A DNA stretch of 64,000 nt from an uncultured Flavobacteriaceae bacterium (GTDB lineage Bacteria; Bacteroidota; Bacteroidia; Flavobacteriales; Flavobacteriaceae): positions 186,001-250,000 of the forward strand of contig CANMFQ010000001.1 of the NCBI GenBank assembly GCA_947497145.1, written 5' to 3'. The position numbers and the translations under genes were made by a program. The notes beneath the pieces are model-generated. The model was not told the origin of the DNA. It ran no database searches and saw only the letters and a list, made by a program, of their open reading frames with translations. Positions 18,101 through 26,295 of the stretch are shown here, in pieces (within the stretch, counting starts at the first letter, position 1; each line of letters starts with the position of its first letter).

Positions 18101-19006
18101 ATGCTTAATAGAAAAAACAAACTCTTACTTTTAAAGTTGTTGAGTCTGTTTTCAGTAGTACGCGGCTATAACATTTTAATGATTGTTTTAGCGCAATATT
18201 TGGCGTCTATTTATATTCTTTCGCCAAATTTTCCTTTACGAAAGGTTGTTTTTGATGTAAGTCTTGGTTGTATTGTTATTGCTTCGGCGCTAGTTGTGGC
18301 ATCAGGCTATATCATTAATAATTTTTATGATGCAGAAAAAGACCTTATTAATAAACCCAATAAAAGTATTTTAGACCGTATAGTAAGTCAGCGGTTTAAG
18401 CTTATCACCTACTTTATACTTAATTTTTTAGCGGTAATAGTAGCTAGTTATGTTTCTTTTAGGGCGGTTTTCTTTTTCTCTTTATACATTTTTGGTATTT
18501 GGTTGTATTCACACAAGTTAAAAAAAGTGCCTTTTGTAGGTAATTTTGTTTCTGCGGTTTTAGCCATTACACCCTTTTTCGCAGTTTTTGTGTATTACAA
18601 AAATTTTGAAACGGTTATTTTTGTTCATGCTATCTTTCTTTTTCTACTTATTTTGGTAAGAGAAATGATTAAAGATTTAGAAAATGTAAAAGGTGATTTA
18701 ACTCAAAATTACCGAACTATTCCTGTTATCTATGGTGCTAGAATGTCTAAAATTTGTATTACTGTTTTAATTTTCCTCACATTAATTCCCTCTCTTTTAT
18801 TGATAATTTCTTTTGATGTAGGCGATATGAGTTATTATTTTATCGGATGCGTTGCGTTGTTGCTCCTGTTTTTAGGGTTGTTGTTAAAAGCGCAAACAAG
18901 AGTCCATTATGTTTGGCTTCATAATATTTTGAAATTTATTATTATCGTAGGAGTATTTAGTATTCTATTGATTGATGTAGACCTTGTTTTAAATCGTATT
19001 CTATAG
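18101..19006 (+). CDS. UbiA-type prenyltransferase (geranylgeranylglycerol-phosphate synthase-like)
   Basis: This integral membrane protein of 301 residues has about eight hydrophobic segments. The UbiA aspartate motif is at residues 73-81 (NNFYDAEKD, D77 and D81), followed by LINKPNKS. A second Asp-rich segment REMIKDLENVKGD lies in the later loop. These bind the Mg2+-diphosphate of a polyprenyl donor. In Bacteroidota this subfamily is usually annotated as geranylgeranylglycerol-phosphate geranylgeranyltransferase; a quinone-ring prenyltransferase is the alternative. It follows mevalonate kinase by 15 nt, so the prenyl donor pathway and a user of that donor are co-transcribed. Confidence 0.85.
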   Translation: MLNRKNKLLLLKLLSLFSVVRGYNILMIVLAQYLASIYILSPNFPLRKVVFDVSLGCIVIASALVVASGYIINNFYDAEKDLINKPNKSILDRIVSQRFKLITYFILNFLAVIVASYVSFRAVFFFSLYIFGIWLYSHKLKKVPFVGNFVSAVLAITPFFAVFVYYKNFETVIFVHAIFLFLLILVREMIKDLENVKGDLTQNYRTIPVIYGARMSKICITVLIFLTLIPSLLLIISFDVGDMSYYFIGCVALLLLFLGLLLKAQTRVHYVWLHNILKFIIIVGVFSILLIDVDLVLNRIL

Positions 19007-19147
19007 ATAATAACTGGTCAAAAATGTCCAATAAATAGAAAATCAGCCAAACATATTACTTATTAAAAAAATTGGTTTATTGCTCACCAAGCGGGAGATA
19101 GATTTTTTTTAAACCATAGAATCAATCCTACATATAAAACCCTTTGT

Positions 19148-19155
19148 TACCTTTG
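19148..19155 (+). promoter_or_regulatory. Probable -7 promoter box of the pseudouridine synthase gene
   Basis: TACCTTTG fits TAnnTTTG and lies 16 nt before the start codon. No good TTG element is seen at the usual distance upstream, so the call is tentative. Confidence 0.35.
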
Positions 19156-19171
19156 CAAATAAATTAAAATT

Positions 19172-20014
19172 ATGGGCAGGAAAGATTCCAACACGGGAGA
19201 TAGAAAATCAGGTAGAGAAGGAGGTTCTTTTAGAAAGAAAAGTTTTGCAAGGGGCAATTCACCCATCAAGAAAAAGACCGAGGTGAAAAAAGAATCAAAT
19301 CCTAATGTGATTCGGTTAAATAGATATGTTGCCAATTCTGGGGTATGCTCGCGCCGTGAGGCAGATATTTATATATCGGCGGGTAATGTTACCGTAAATG
19401 GTAAACCCATTACAGAAATGGGATACAAAGTACAGTTGACTGATGATGTGCGTTTTGATGGCCGAAGGCTAAATCCTATAAAAAAGGAGTATGTATTACT
19501 CAATAAACCCAAAGATTTTGTTACTACTGGAAGAGATGAAAGAGGAAGACGTACGGTTAATAGTTTGGTTTCGGGCGCATCAAAATCAGAATTAGTACCA
19601 GTTGATAAGTTAGATAAAAGCACCACAGGCTTGTTGCTTTTTACTAATGATAATGAGCTTGCTAAAAGACTAGCACGCCCCAAAAACGGACTTCGAAAAA
19701 TTTACCATGTTACCCTAACTAAAGAATTGCGTAGTGCAGATTTGAAACGCATTGAAGAAGGTGTTACTGTTGATGAGAATATTGTGAGAGTACAAGATGT
19801 TAGTTTTGTAGATAACGCTCCTAAAAACCAAGTAGGAATAGAAATTTTTAGTTCACGAAACAATATTGTAAAACGACTTTTTGAAGAACTGGGTTATGAA
19901 ATCACCATGCTTGATAGGGTTGTGTATAGTTCTTTAACAAAAAAAGACCTTCCTCGCGGGCATTGGCGCTATTTAACAGAGCAAGAGGTAATTAATTTAG
20001 GAATGGTAAAGTAG
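19172..20014 (+). CDS. RsuA/RluB family pseudouridine synthase
   Basis: The 280-residue protein has a basic, low-complexity N-terminal extension of about 45 residues (rich in K, R, S, G). An S4 RNA-binding domain follows (LNRYVANSGVCSRREAD, GNVTVNGKP), then a pseudouridine synthase domain with the catalytic motif PVDKLDKSTTGLLLFTND (Asp of KLD) and KIYHVTL. The C-terminal block is IEIFSSRNNIVKRLFEELGYE, as in RluB. It should modify 23S or 16S rRNA uridines. The basic extension is common in Bacteroidota homologues and may aid rRNA binding. It ends the mevalonate gene run, with a strong terminator directly behind it. Confidence 0.93.
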   Translation: MGRKDSNTGDRKSGREGGSFRKKSFARGNSPIKKKTEVKKESNPNVIRLNRYVANSGVCSRREADIYISAGNVTVNGKPITEMGYKVQLTDDVRFDGRRLNPIKKEYVLLNKPKDFVTTGRDERGRRTVNSLVSGASKSELVPVDKLDKSTTGLLLFTNDNELAKRLARPKNGLRKIYHVTLTKELRSADLKRIEEGVTVDENIVRVQDVSFVDNAPKNQVGIEIFSSRNNIVKRLFEELGYEITMLDRVVYSSLTKKDLPRGHWRYLTEQEVINLGMVK

Positions 20015-20043
20015 GTAAACTAACTATTTGATAGTATATAATA

Positions 20044-20073
20044 GAAGGGCTGGTTGAATGCAACTAGCCCTTC
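20044..20073 (+). terminator. Rho-independent terminator after the pseudouridine synthase
   Basis: Arms 20044-20056 and 20061-20073 form a 13-bp stem (one G-T pair) around the loop AATG, followed by the T-rich TTCTGTTTT. It lies 30 nt past the stop codon. Confidence 0.8.
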
Positions 20074-20459
20074 TTCTGTTTTAGAACGGTGTTAGGTCTT
20101 TTTATCATGGAGCATAATACCTATGTGATTTTTTAATCGTAGGGCGATAGCCAAGAAGTTAATTTTCCGTTTGCTTTAAGATGAAAACTATTTTTTTTGG
20201 CTGTATATGTCGTATCCTTGAGCCCAGATTTTGACTCTAGTATAGAGGTTTAAAAGCGGAAATAAAAGGTTCTTTTTGAACGCTGCAATGGTGTTTTTCC
20301 GCTGTTAGTGTTTCTTAAAACCTATTAAATATGCATTTCATCGACAAACCACTACATTTTATCGTTTTGCTATAATAAAATAAGGGTTTGGCAACAATTA
20401 TTATTTTGTCTGGTAAACCCTACCTACTTTCGATGCATAATTTAGATTTAACCAAGATT
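20074..20459. other. Intergenic region before the surface-protein module
   Basis: No coding frame with a plausible start, no tRNA and no strong repeat was seen in these 386 nt. The region presumably holds the promoter of the first tail-fibre-like gene; AT-rich segments near 20370-20410 are candidates but no full -33/-7 pair is clear. Confidence 0.4.
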
Positions 20460-21689
20460 ATGTCCCTAAAAAGTTCCCTTCACATCGTTTTAATGCTTGT
20501 ATGTGTCCAATCCTTTGCTCAGTTGGGTATAGGTACAGCAATGCCAAACCCTTCAGCACAGTTAGATGTGGTGACTGCAGACAAAGGAGTACTGATTCCT
20601 CGCGTGTCATTGACCTCTATAACAGATGCAACCACTATTAGTAGTGGCAATGTAGAAAGTCTTCTGGTATACAATACCAATACTACAGTGAGTCTTTTGC
20701 CAGGTTATTATTATTGGGCAAATAGTAGGTGGAACAAAATAGTAACGGAGTCAGAAATCACTGCGCTACCCAAAAATGTTACCTCTACAAATGGCTCTAT
20801 TACTGGTGTGGCTAATAATGCTGCATTGGCAGCCATGAATTTAGAGGTTAAGGTCGATAATAGTTCTATTGAAGTAAATGGTGTCAATGGTTTACAGCTT
20901 AAAGATGCAGGAATTACTAGTGCTAAAATTAAAGAAAATGCTGTAGATGGTACAAAAATACAGGTTACAGGAGAAGCTAGTGGCTCTATGCTTTACCATA
21001 ATGGTACCCATTGGGTAGATTTTCCCAAAGGTACTGCTGGGCAATATTTAAGAATGAATGCCGCTGGTACGGCACCACAATGGACGGCATCTAAGCGCAT
21101 TGGTGAGTTTGTTTTTGCCAAATCTGGACTAACTGTTACCGAGGGCTATTTGCCTGTTACTCCGGGAACAGTAGCCAATGGAGCGGTAGATTACCCCCTT
21201 TGGGCAGCAAAATATCCCGAATTTGTTTCCGGAGACGACATTGTTTTTCCGGCTGATGTAGCTGGTATGTTTTTGCGCAATCTTGGCGGAACCGCAGCTG
21301 CTGAAGGTGTTTTACAAAGTGACGCAACGGCCAGACCCAATACCCCTTTTACTACGGCTTCTGGAACTAGCTCCTCAGATGGAGCGCATACGCATCAGTA
21401 TTCAAGAACGTATAGGATTGAAACATCAGGTTGGTATGGTAGAGGTACTCATAGTTGGACATCGGTTACAGTCCCTTTTAACGGTTGGAGTTCTAAAATT
21501 AGAACAGCTGAAGGAGGAGATGGCTCGGCCAATGGAGCAATTCGTCTACAGGGGTCAAGCTATAATACCGATTCTAAAGGAAATCATACCCACACAATCC
21601 CAGCTTTGAGTGTAACAGCTGGAGGAGATGCCGAAACCCGACCCGTGAACCGAGCCTATCAATTATATACTATTGTAGATACCTATTGA
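20460..21689 (+). CDS. Secreted protein with phage tail-fibre/collar-like C-terminus (copy 1)
   Basis: ATG 20460 gives a signal peptide ending VCVQSFA|Q (residues 1-20); an earlier in-frame ATG would add 24 residues before it. The 409-residue protein then has a flavobacterial surface-protein region (LIPRVSLTSITDATTI, LLVYNTNT, GYYYWANSRWNKI) and coiled or triple-helical stretches (ITSAKIKENAVDGTKI). The C-terminal half resembles tail-fibre tips: GDDIVFPADVAGMFLRNLGG, QSDATARPNTPF, HxH motifs (AHTHQ, NHTHT) and a final ETRPVNRAYQLYTIVDTY. The ETRPxNxA-y ending and HxH spacing are features of tailed-phage receptor-binding tips. It is closely paralogous to the next gene. Probable role: trimeric surface adhesin; inferred. 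Confidence 0.75.
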   Translation: MSLKSSLHIVLMLVCVQSFAQLGIGTAMPNPSAQLDVVTADKGVLIPRVSLTSITDATTISSGNVESLLVYNTNTTVSLLPGYYYWANSRWNKIVTESEITALPKNVTSTNGSITGVANNAALAAMNLEVKVDNSSIEVNGVNGLQLKDAGITSAKIKENAVDGTKIQVTGEASGSMLYHNGTHWVDFPKGTAGQYLRMNAAGTAPQWTASKRIGEFVFAKSGLTVTEGYLPVTPGTVANGAVDYPLWAAKYPEFVSGDDIVFPADVAGMFLRNLGGTAAAEGVLQSDATARPNTPFTTASGTSSSDGAHTHQYSRTYRIETSGWYGRGTHSWTSVTVPFNGWSSKIRTAEGGDGSANGAIRLQGSSYNTDSKGNHTHTIPALSVTAGGDAETRPVNRAYQLYTIVDTY

Positions 21690-21820
21690 ATAGTATTAAT
21701 TCTCTTTTTTAATATTAAAATTTTAGTTTAAATGATAAACTACTAGACCTACGGTCATTTCATCTATATAAACCATAATTATGCTCTATTTCTAATTGAG
21801 TTTTAACCAATACATTTCTT

Positions 21821-22981
21821 ATGTCCCTAAAAAGCTCCCTCCAAATTATGTTGATGATTATATGTACGCAATCTTTCGCCCAGTTGGGTGTGGGTACTGC
21901 AACGCCAAACGCCGCTGCACAACTAGATGTTGTTGCTACAGATAAGGGTATACTTATCCCTAGAATAGCACTAACCGCTTTAACTGATGCAACTACTATT
22001 ACCAGTGGCAATGTAGAGAGTATGATGGTGTATAATACCAACACCACAGCCAATCTTTCACCCGGTTATTATTACTGGGCAAATGGTACTTGGAACAAAG
22101 TTGCCACCCAATCAGAAATTACAGCCCTACCCAAAGATGTTACTTCTACAAATGGCTCTATTACGGGAACTGCTAGCAATGCAGCACTAGCAGTTATGAA
22201 TTTAGAAGTTAAGGTAGATGATAGTACTATTGAGGTAGATGCCAGCAATGGTTTGCAATTAAAAGATGCTGGTATTACCGCTGCTAAAATAAAAGAAAAT
22301 GCTGTAGACGGCACTAAAATAAAGCTTACTGGTGAGGCCAATGGTTCTATGCTATATAATAATGGAACCGATTGGGTAGATTTTCCTAAAGGCACTGCTG
22401 GTCAATATTTAAAAATGAATGCAGCAGGCACCGCACCAGAATGGGCTACCGAAGTGAAACCTGTATCAAAAAGAATAGGCGAATTTGTATATGCAAAAAC
22501 TGGAAAAACAGTTGCCGATGGTTACCTGCCAGTTGCTCAAGGAACAATAACTGATGGAGCAGTAGATTACCCCCTTTGGGCAGCCCAATACCCAGAATTT
22601 GTTTCGGGAGACGATATTGTTTTCCCTGTTGATGTGGCAGGTATGTTTTTACGGAATACTGGCGGAAATGCAGCTGCTGAAGGAACGTTCCAAGATGATG
22701 CAACAGCTAGGCCAAATACAGCATTTACCACCGATAGTAAAGGTTATCATAGTCATTCATTGAGTGGCTCTTATACCCATTCTGTGCGGTATACAGGGAA
22801 TAATACGGTTACTGCACAAGACAACCACGCAGGGGGTACTGAATATGATGTTAACTCATCTGGTGTACCGTCAATAAATGCTGCTGGAAATCATACTCAC
22901 ACTATCACGGGTGGCGGAGATAATGAAACAAGGCCCGTAAACCGCGCCTACCAATTGTATACCATTGTAGATACCTATTAA
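21821..22981 (+). CDS. Secreted protein with phage tail-fibre/collar-like C-terminus (copy 2)
   Basis: The 386-residue paralogue of the preceding gene starts MSLKSSLQ and has signal peptide ICTQSFA|Q. The N-terminal 240 residues are nearly collinear with copy 1 (LIPRIALTALTDATTI, MMVYNTNT, ITAAKIKENAVDGTKI, GDDIVFPVDVAGMFLRNTGG). The tip differs: it has YHSHSLSGSYTHSVRY, a shorter variable segment, NHTHTITGGGD and the shared ETRPVNRAYQLYTIVDTY. So the conserved shaft and frame are kept while the HxH-rich tip has diverged, as expected for receptor-binding domains. It lies 131 nt after copy 1 and 34 nt before the T9SS substrate gene, on the same strand. Confidence 0.75.
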   Translation: MSLKSSLQIMLMIICTQSFAQLGVGTATPNAAAQLDVVATDKGILIPRIALTALTDATTITSGNVESMMVYNTNTTANLSPGYYYWANGTWNKVATQSEITALPKDVTSTNGSITGTASNAALAVMNLEVKVDDSTIEVDASNGLQLKDAGITAAKIKENAVDGTKIKLTGEANGSMLYNNGTDWVDFPKGTAGQYLKMNAAGTAPEWATEVKPVSKRIGEFVYAKTGKTVADGYLPVAQGTITDGAVDYPLWAAQYPEFVSGDDIVFPVDVAGMFLRNTGGNAAAEGTFQDDATARPNTAFTTDSKGYHSHSLSGSYTHSVRYTGNNTVTAQDNHAGGTEYDVNSSGVPSINAAGNHTHTITGGGDNETRPVNRAYQLYTIVDTY

Positions 22982-23015
22982 TACAGTTGCCTATTAGGCG
23001 TTTAAAACAAAACAA

Positions 23016-25004
23016 ATGCATAACTTAAAAATACTGGTTCAAGGACTTTTTTTTACAGCTATAGTTGCTGTGCAAGCCCAAATAACCAATACAGGTGAAC
23101 TAAGTATCTTAGCTGATACGGAGGTGGGAGCCGTAGCTAGTTTTCAGAATACAGCTTCAGGAAATATACATAATAATGGAATTCTTTCTTTGTATGCCAA
23201 TTATGAAAACCAAGGCAACTTTTCTTTTCTAACAGCTACGGGAGGTACTGTTCTGTTTAAAGGTGTATCCCTGCAACAATTAACAGGTAGCGGTACCAAT
23301 AGCTTTTATACGGCAATCTTTGATAATCCTACGGGAACAGTTGCCTTTAGTTTAGCTACGGCGATAACTATAGCCAATAGTGTCAATTTTGCACAAGGTG
23401 TTATTAAAAACGATGAATTTGGCGGTAGTATACTATTGGGAGCTTCAGCTACCTATTCTAATACGTCAAACACCGCTTATGTAGAGGGTATATTACAGAA
23501 AGAAGGTAATTCGGCATTTACGTTTCCTATAGGAGATGATGGTTTTTATAGAGGAGCTACCATTTCTGCTCCAGATGCGCTCAATGCAATTTTTGCTTCT
23601 CGTTATATACTAGAAAACAGCAATACTGCTTATCCTCATAATGCATTTGTAGGAAACATCGGCTTTATTAATGATATGGAATACTGGAAGGTAGATAGAA
23701 CGCAAGGAACATCAGAAGTAAGTGTCACCCTCGGCTGGGATGCCGCAACTTCACCAATGGAATTGCTAAATGCAGACACCTCAGAAATTCATATTGTGCG
23801 ATGGGATACAGAACAGGCCGCATGGGTAGATGAGGGAAGTGTTGTAAACGAAGGAGACCAGACGGTTACTACAGCTCAACCGATAGGAAAATATGGCGTA
23901 TTTACCCTAGCAAAGGTATCAACAGATACCACAGATACCGATGGTGATGGCGTACCCGATTATGTAGAGAATAACGCTATGCCTCCAACGGACCCCAATG
24001 ATGCTGGAGATTATACAGATACCGATGGTGATGGTGTACCCGATTATGTAGAAAATAATTCCAATCCCAAAACCGACCCCAACGATCCGGATGACTTTGT
24101 GGATACCGATGGTGATGGTATTCCCGATCATATAGAAGAATCTGGTGTAGATACTGATGGCGATGGTGTGCCCGACTATATTGAAATAAACGGCGATCCC
24201 GCCACGGATCCCAATAATCCAGATGATGTTGCGGATACTGATGGTGATGGTGTACCCGATTATGTGGAAACCAATGGTGATCCTGCCACCGACGCCAATA
24301 ATCCGGATGATGTTACAGATACGGATGGTGATGGTGTGCCAGATTATGTAGAGACAAACAGTGAGCCTGCTACCAACCCTAATAATCCAGATGATTTTGT
24401 AGATACGGATGGTGATGGCGTGCCCGATTATGTTGAAATAAATGGTGACCCCGCTACTAATCCAAATGATTCAGAAGATGCCACCGATAGTGATGGTGAT
24501 GGTGTGCCAGATTATGTAGAGACAAACAGTGAGCCTGCTACCAACCCTAATAATCCAGATGATTTTGTAGATACGGATGGTGATGGCGTGCCCGATTATG
24601 TTGAAATAAATGGTGATCCAGCTTCTAATCCTAATGATAAAAATGACTTTGCTGATGCGGATGGCGATGGTATTTCAGATTATGAGGAAGGAGGCTATAC
24701 CACAGAAGATATCTTAATAGAAAATGATATGGTTTCTAAAAGTCAAGCTTCTGGCTTTTTTGAAATTGTAAATATTGAAGCTTTTCCTAACAACTCGGTT
24801 CAAATATTTAACCGACATGGCATAGCGGTATTTAATGTGGAAGGCTATAATAATGGGTCAAGAGCTTTTAAGGGTGTTTCTGGTGGTAAGATAACTGTAA
24901 AGAAAGGTGAAGGCCTTCCTACGGGAGTCTATTTTTACGTCATAAAATACAGGAAAGAAAGCAATAGTAGAATTAAATCTGGTTATCTGCATGTTAGCCA
25001 ATAA
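23016..25004 (+). CDS. Thrombospondin type 3 repeat protein with T9SS type B sorting domain
   Basis: This 662-residue exported protein begins with a signal peptide (LFFTAIVAVQA|Q). Residues of about 20-300 form a beta-rich region (LSILADTEVGAVASFQNTA, IGDDGFYRGATIS). Residues 307-558 hold ten calcium-binding type 3 repeats built on DTDGDGVPDYVE, most spaced 28 residues. The last 100 residues are a gliding-associated C-terminal domain (VQIFNRHGIAVFNVEGYNN, GVYFYVIKY, GYLHVSQ), the type B signal for secretion by the type IX system. It is followed by PorP/SprF, the usual partner for type B substrates. Predicted location is the outer surface or medium. Its repeats contain a recent 168-bp tandem duplication. 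Confidence 0.9.
   Translation: MHNLKILVQGLFFTAIVAVQAQITNTGELSILADTEVGAVASFQNTASGNIHNNGILSLYANYENQGNFSFLTATGGTVLFKGVSLQQLTGSGTNSFYTAIFDNPTGTVAFSLATAITIANSVNFAQGVIKNDEFGGSILLGASATYSNTSNTAYVEGILQKEGNSAFTFPIGDDGFYRGATISAPDALNAIFASRYILENSNTAYPHNAFVGNIGFINDMEYWKVDRTQGTSEVSVTLGWDAATSPMELLNADTSEIHIVRWDTEQAAWVDEGSVVNEGDQTVTTAQPIGKYGVFTLAKVSTDTTDTDGDGVPDYVENNAMPPTDPNDAGDYTDTDGDGVPDYVENNSNPKTDPNDPDDFVDTDGDGIPDHIEESGVDTDGDGVPDYIEINGDPATDPNNPDDVADTDGDGVPDYVETNGDPATDANNPDDVTDTDGDGVPDYVETNSEPATNPNNPDDFVDTDGDGVPDYVEINGDPATNPNDSEDATDSDGDGVPDYVETNSEPATNPNNPDDFVDTDGDGVPDYVEINGDPASNPNDKNDFADADGDGISDYEEGGYTTEDILIENDMVSKSQASGFFEIVNIEAFPNNSVQIFNRHGIAVFNVEGYNNGSRAFKGVSGGKITVKKGEGLPTGVYFYVIKYRKESNSRIKSGYLHVSQ
24324..24616 (+). 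repeat. Near-recent tandem duplication inside the type 3 repeat region
   Basis: Bases 24324-24448 and 24492-24616 are identical over 125 bp at an offset of 168 bp, which equals two 84-bp (28-residue) repeat units. Other units in 23934-24690 have diverged at synonymous sites, so this pair is the youngest copy event. Confidence 0.9.
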
Positions 25005-25026
25005 CCATTTTCTGAATAAAAATAGT

Positions 25027-25965
25027 ATGCAAAAAATTTATATTACATTGGTGTTGCTAACGGTTTCGGTTTGTTCTGTTCTTGCGCAACAAGATGCCCA
25101 GTACACGCAGTATATGTACAATACACAAGCGGTAAACCCTGCTTATGTTGGATCGAGAGGGGTATTTAGTGCAGCGGCACTTTACCGTACGCAATGGGTT
25201 GGGCAAGACGGCGCGCCCAGCACGCAAACATTAAATGTAAACAGTCCTGTTTCTAAGCGGGTAGGAGTGGGCGTGTCTATTGTAAGCGATGAAATAGGTA
25301 ATGGTACCTACCGAAATACGTCTTTTGATGCCGATTTTTCATATACCATACCCACGTCGCAATCAGGTAAATTATCTTTTGGACTAAAGGCAAGCGGTCA
25401 TTTGTTGGACGTAAACTTAACCAATTTAAGAAATTATAATCCAGGGCTTCTTGCTCCCGAAGATAGTGGTGTAGATAAACGTTTTTCGCCTAATTTTGGA
25501 GCTGGTGTTTATTACTATACCAACCGTTTTTACGCAGGGGTTTCGGTGCCTTCTTTTTTAGAAACCGAACATTTTGAGGTTTCAGAGGAAACCAACTCCT
25601 ATATTTCAAAAGAAAAAAATACATTTTATCTCATGGCGGGCTATGTGACCAATATAAACGCTAACCTTAAATTAAAACCAGCTGTATTGGTGAAGACTGT
25701 TGCTGGTGCTCCATTACAGGTAGATGTGTCTGCAACCTTTTTATTAAATAATAAACTTTCATTTGGTGCTGCCTATAGATGGGATGCCGCAGTAAGTGCG
25801 CTTGTTGGGTTTCAATTTAGTGACAAGTTCTTGATAGGCATTGCTCATGATAGGGAGATTACAGAATTTGGAGGCACGCAGTTTAATAACGGCTCTTTTG
25901 AGTTCTTGCTAAGATTTGAGCTTCCTACTACGAAGGGTACAGGAATAACGTCTAGATTTTTCTAA
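25027..25965 (+). CDS. PorP/SprF family type IX secretion-associated outer membrane protein
   Basis: ATG 25027 gives MQKIYITLVLLT and a signal peptide ending SVLAQ; an in-frame ATG at 24991 would overlap the previous gene and add polar residues. The 312-residue mature-type sequence shows the PorP/SprF hallmark QQDAQYTQYMYNTQAVNPAYVGS, then ALYRTQWVGQDGAPSTQTL, and a C-terminal barrel with a final aromatic residue (TSRFF). Such proteins are outer membrane partners needed for export or attachment of type B T9SS substrates, and bind PorE/peptidoglycan-associated parts. Its place 22 nt behind the type 3 repeat protein indicates a dedicated substrate-porin pair. Confidence 0.93.
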   Translation: MQKIYITLVLLTVSVCSVLAQQDAQYTQYMYNTQAVNPAYVGSRGVFSAAALYRTQWVGQDGAPSTQTLNVNSPVSKRVGVGVSIVSDEIGNGTYRNTSFDADFSYTIPTSQSGKLSFGLKASGHLLDVNLTNLRNYNPGLLAPEDSGVDKRFSPNFGAGVYYYTNRFYAGVSVPSFLETEHFEVSEETNSYISKEKNTFYLMAGYVTNINANLKLKPAVLVKTVAGAPLQVDVSATFLLNNKLSFGAAYRWDAAVSALVGFQFSDKFLIGIAHDREITEFGGTQFNNGSFEFLLRFELPTTKGTGITSRFF

Positions 25966-26048
25966 TGCATAAATGGGTTTAAGCACAATGGGCTACAGTG
26001 TGCAATTAAGACTTTAAAAAGGTAGAAGTATAAAGACCACTTCGCTGT

Positions 26049-26079
26049 AAGAAACAAGAGTAAAGACGTCCTGTTTCTT
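26049..26079 (+). terminator. Possible weak terminator behind porP
   Basis: Arms 26049-26056 and 26072-26079 (AAGAAACA with TGTTTCTT) form an 8-bp stem with a 15-nt loop, followed by GCCTCTTTTTAA. The loop is long and the T-run is offset, so the call is tentative. Confidence 0.35.
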
Positions 26080-26239
26080 GCCTCTTTTTAACAGCTATTC
26101 TTTTAATCTAGGGGCTATACCTTACAATAAAAAAAGGTATGCAAATATGGGTTTAGTACTAGATTGCGCATAAAGGCGGCATACTATTTGTTTTATTTAA
26201 AACAATTTGTTATATTTTGATTATTCTTTCATTTTCTAC

Positions 26240-26269
26240 TTGCCTAATTCAGGGTATTAACTACATTTG
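26240..26269 (+). promoter_or_regulatory. Promoter of asd
   Basis: TTG at 26240-26242, a 19-nt spacer, and TACATTTG at 26262-26269 give a textbook Bacteroidota -33/-7 pair. The start of transcription would fall near 26275, leaving a leader of about 20 nt before the GTG start. Confidence 0.6.
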
Positions 26270-26295
26270 TCTTCCAAAATTATAAATACATAAAA

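Larger units (their letters stand above)
25966..26295. other. Intergenic region between porP and asd
   Basis: It contains a possible weak terminator (26049-26079) and the asd promoter (26240-26269). No coding frame or RNA gene was recognised. Confidence 0.5.

Noticed and set aside
23919-24131. Minus-strand frame in the type 3 repeat region rich in Ile and Gly
   Set aside because: It is the complement of the repeated DTDGDG coding units.
20460-25965. A prophage or tailocin fragment, suggested by tail-fibre-like domains
   Set aside because: Both proteins have normal export signals, and no tail tube, sheath, baseplate, lysis or integrase gene is nearby.
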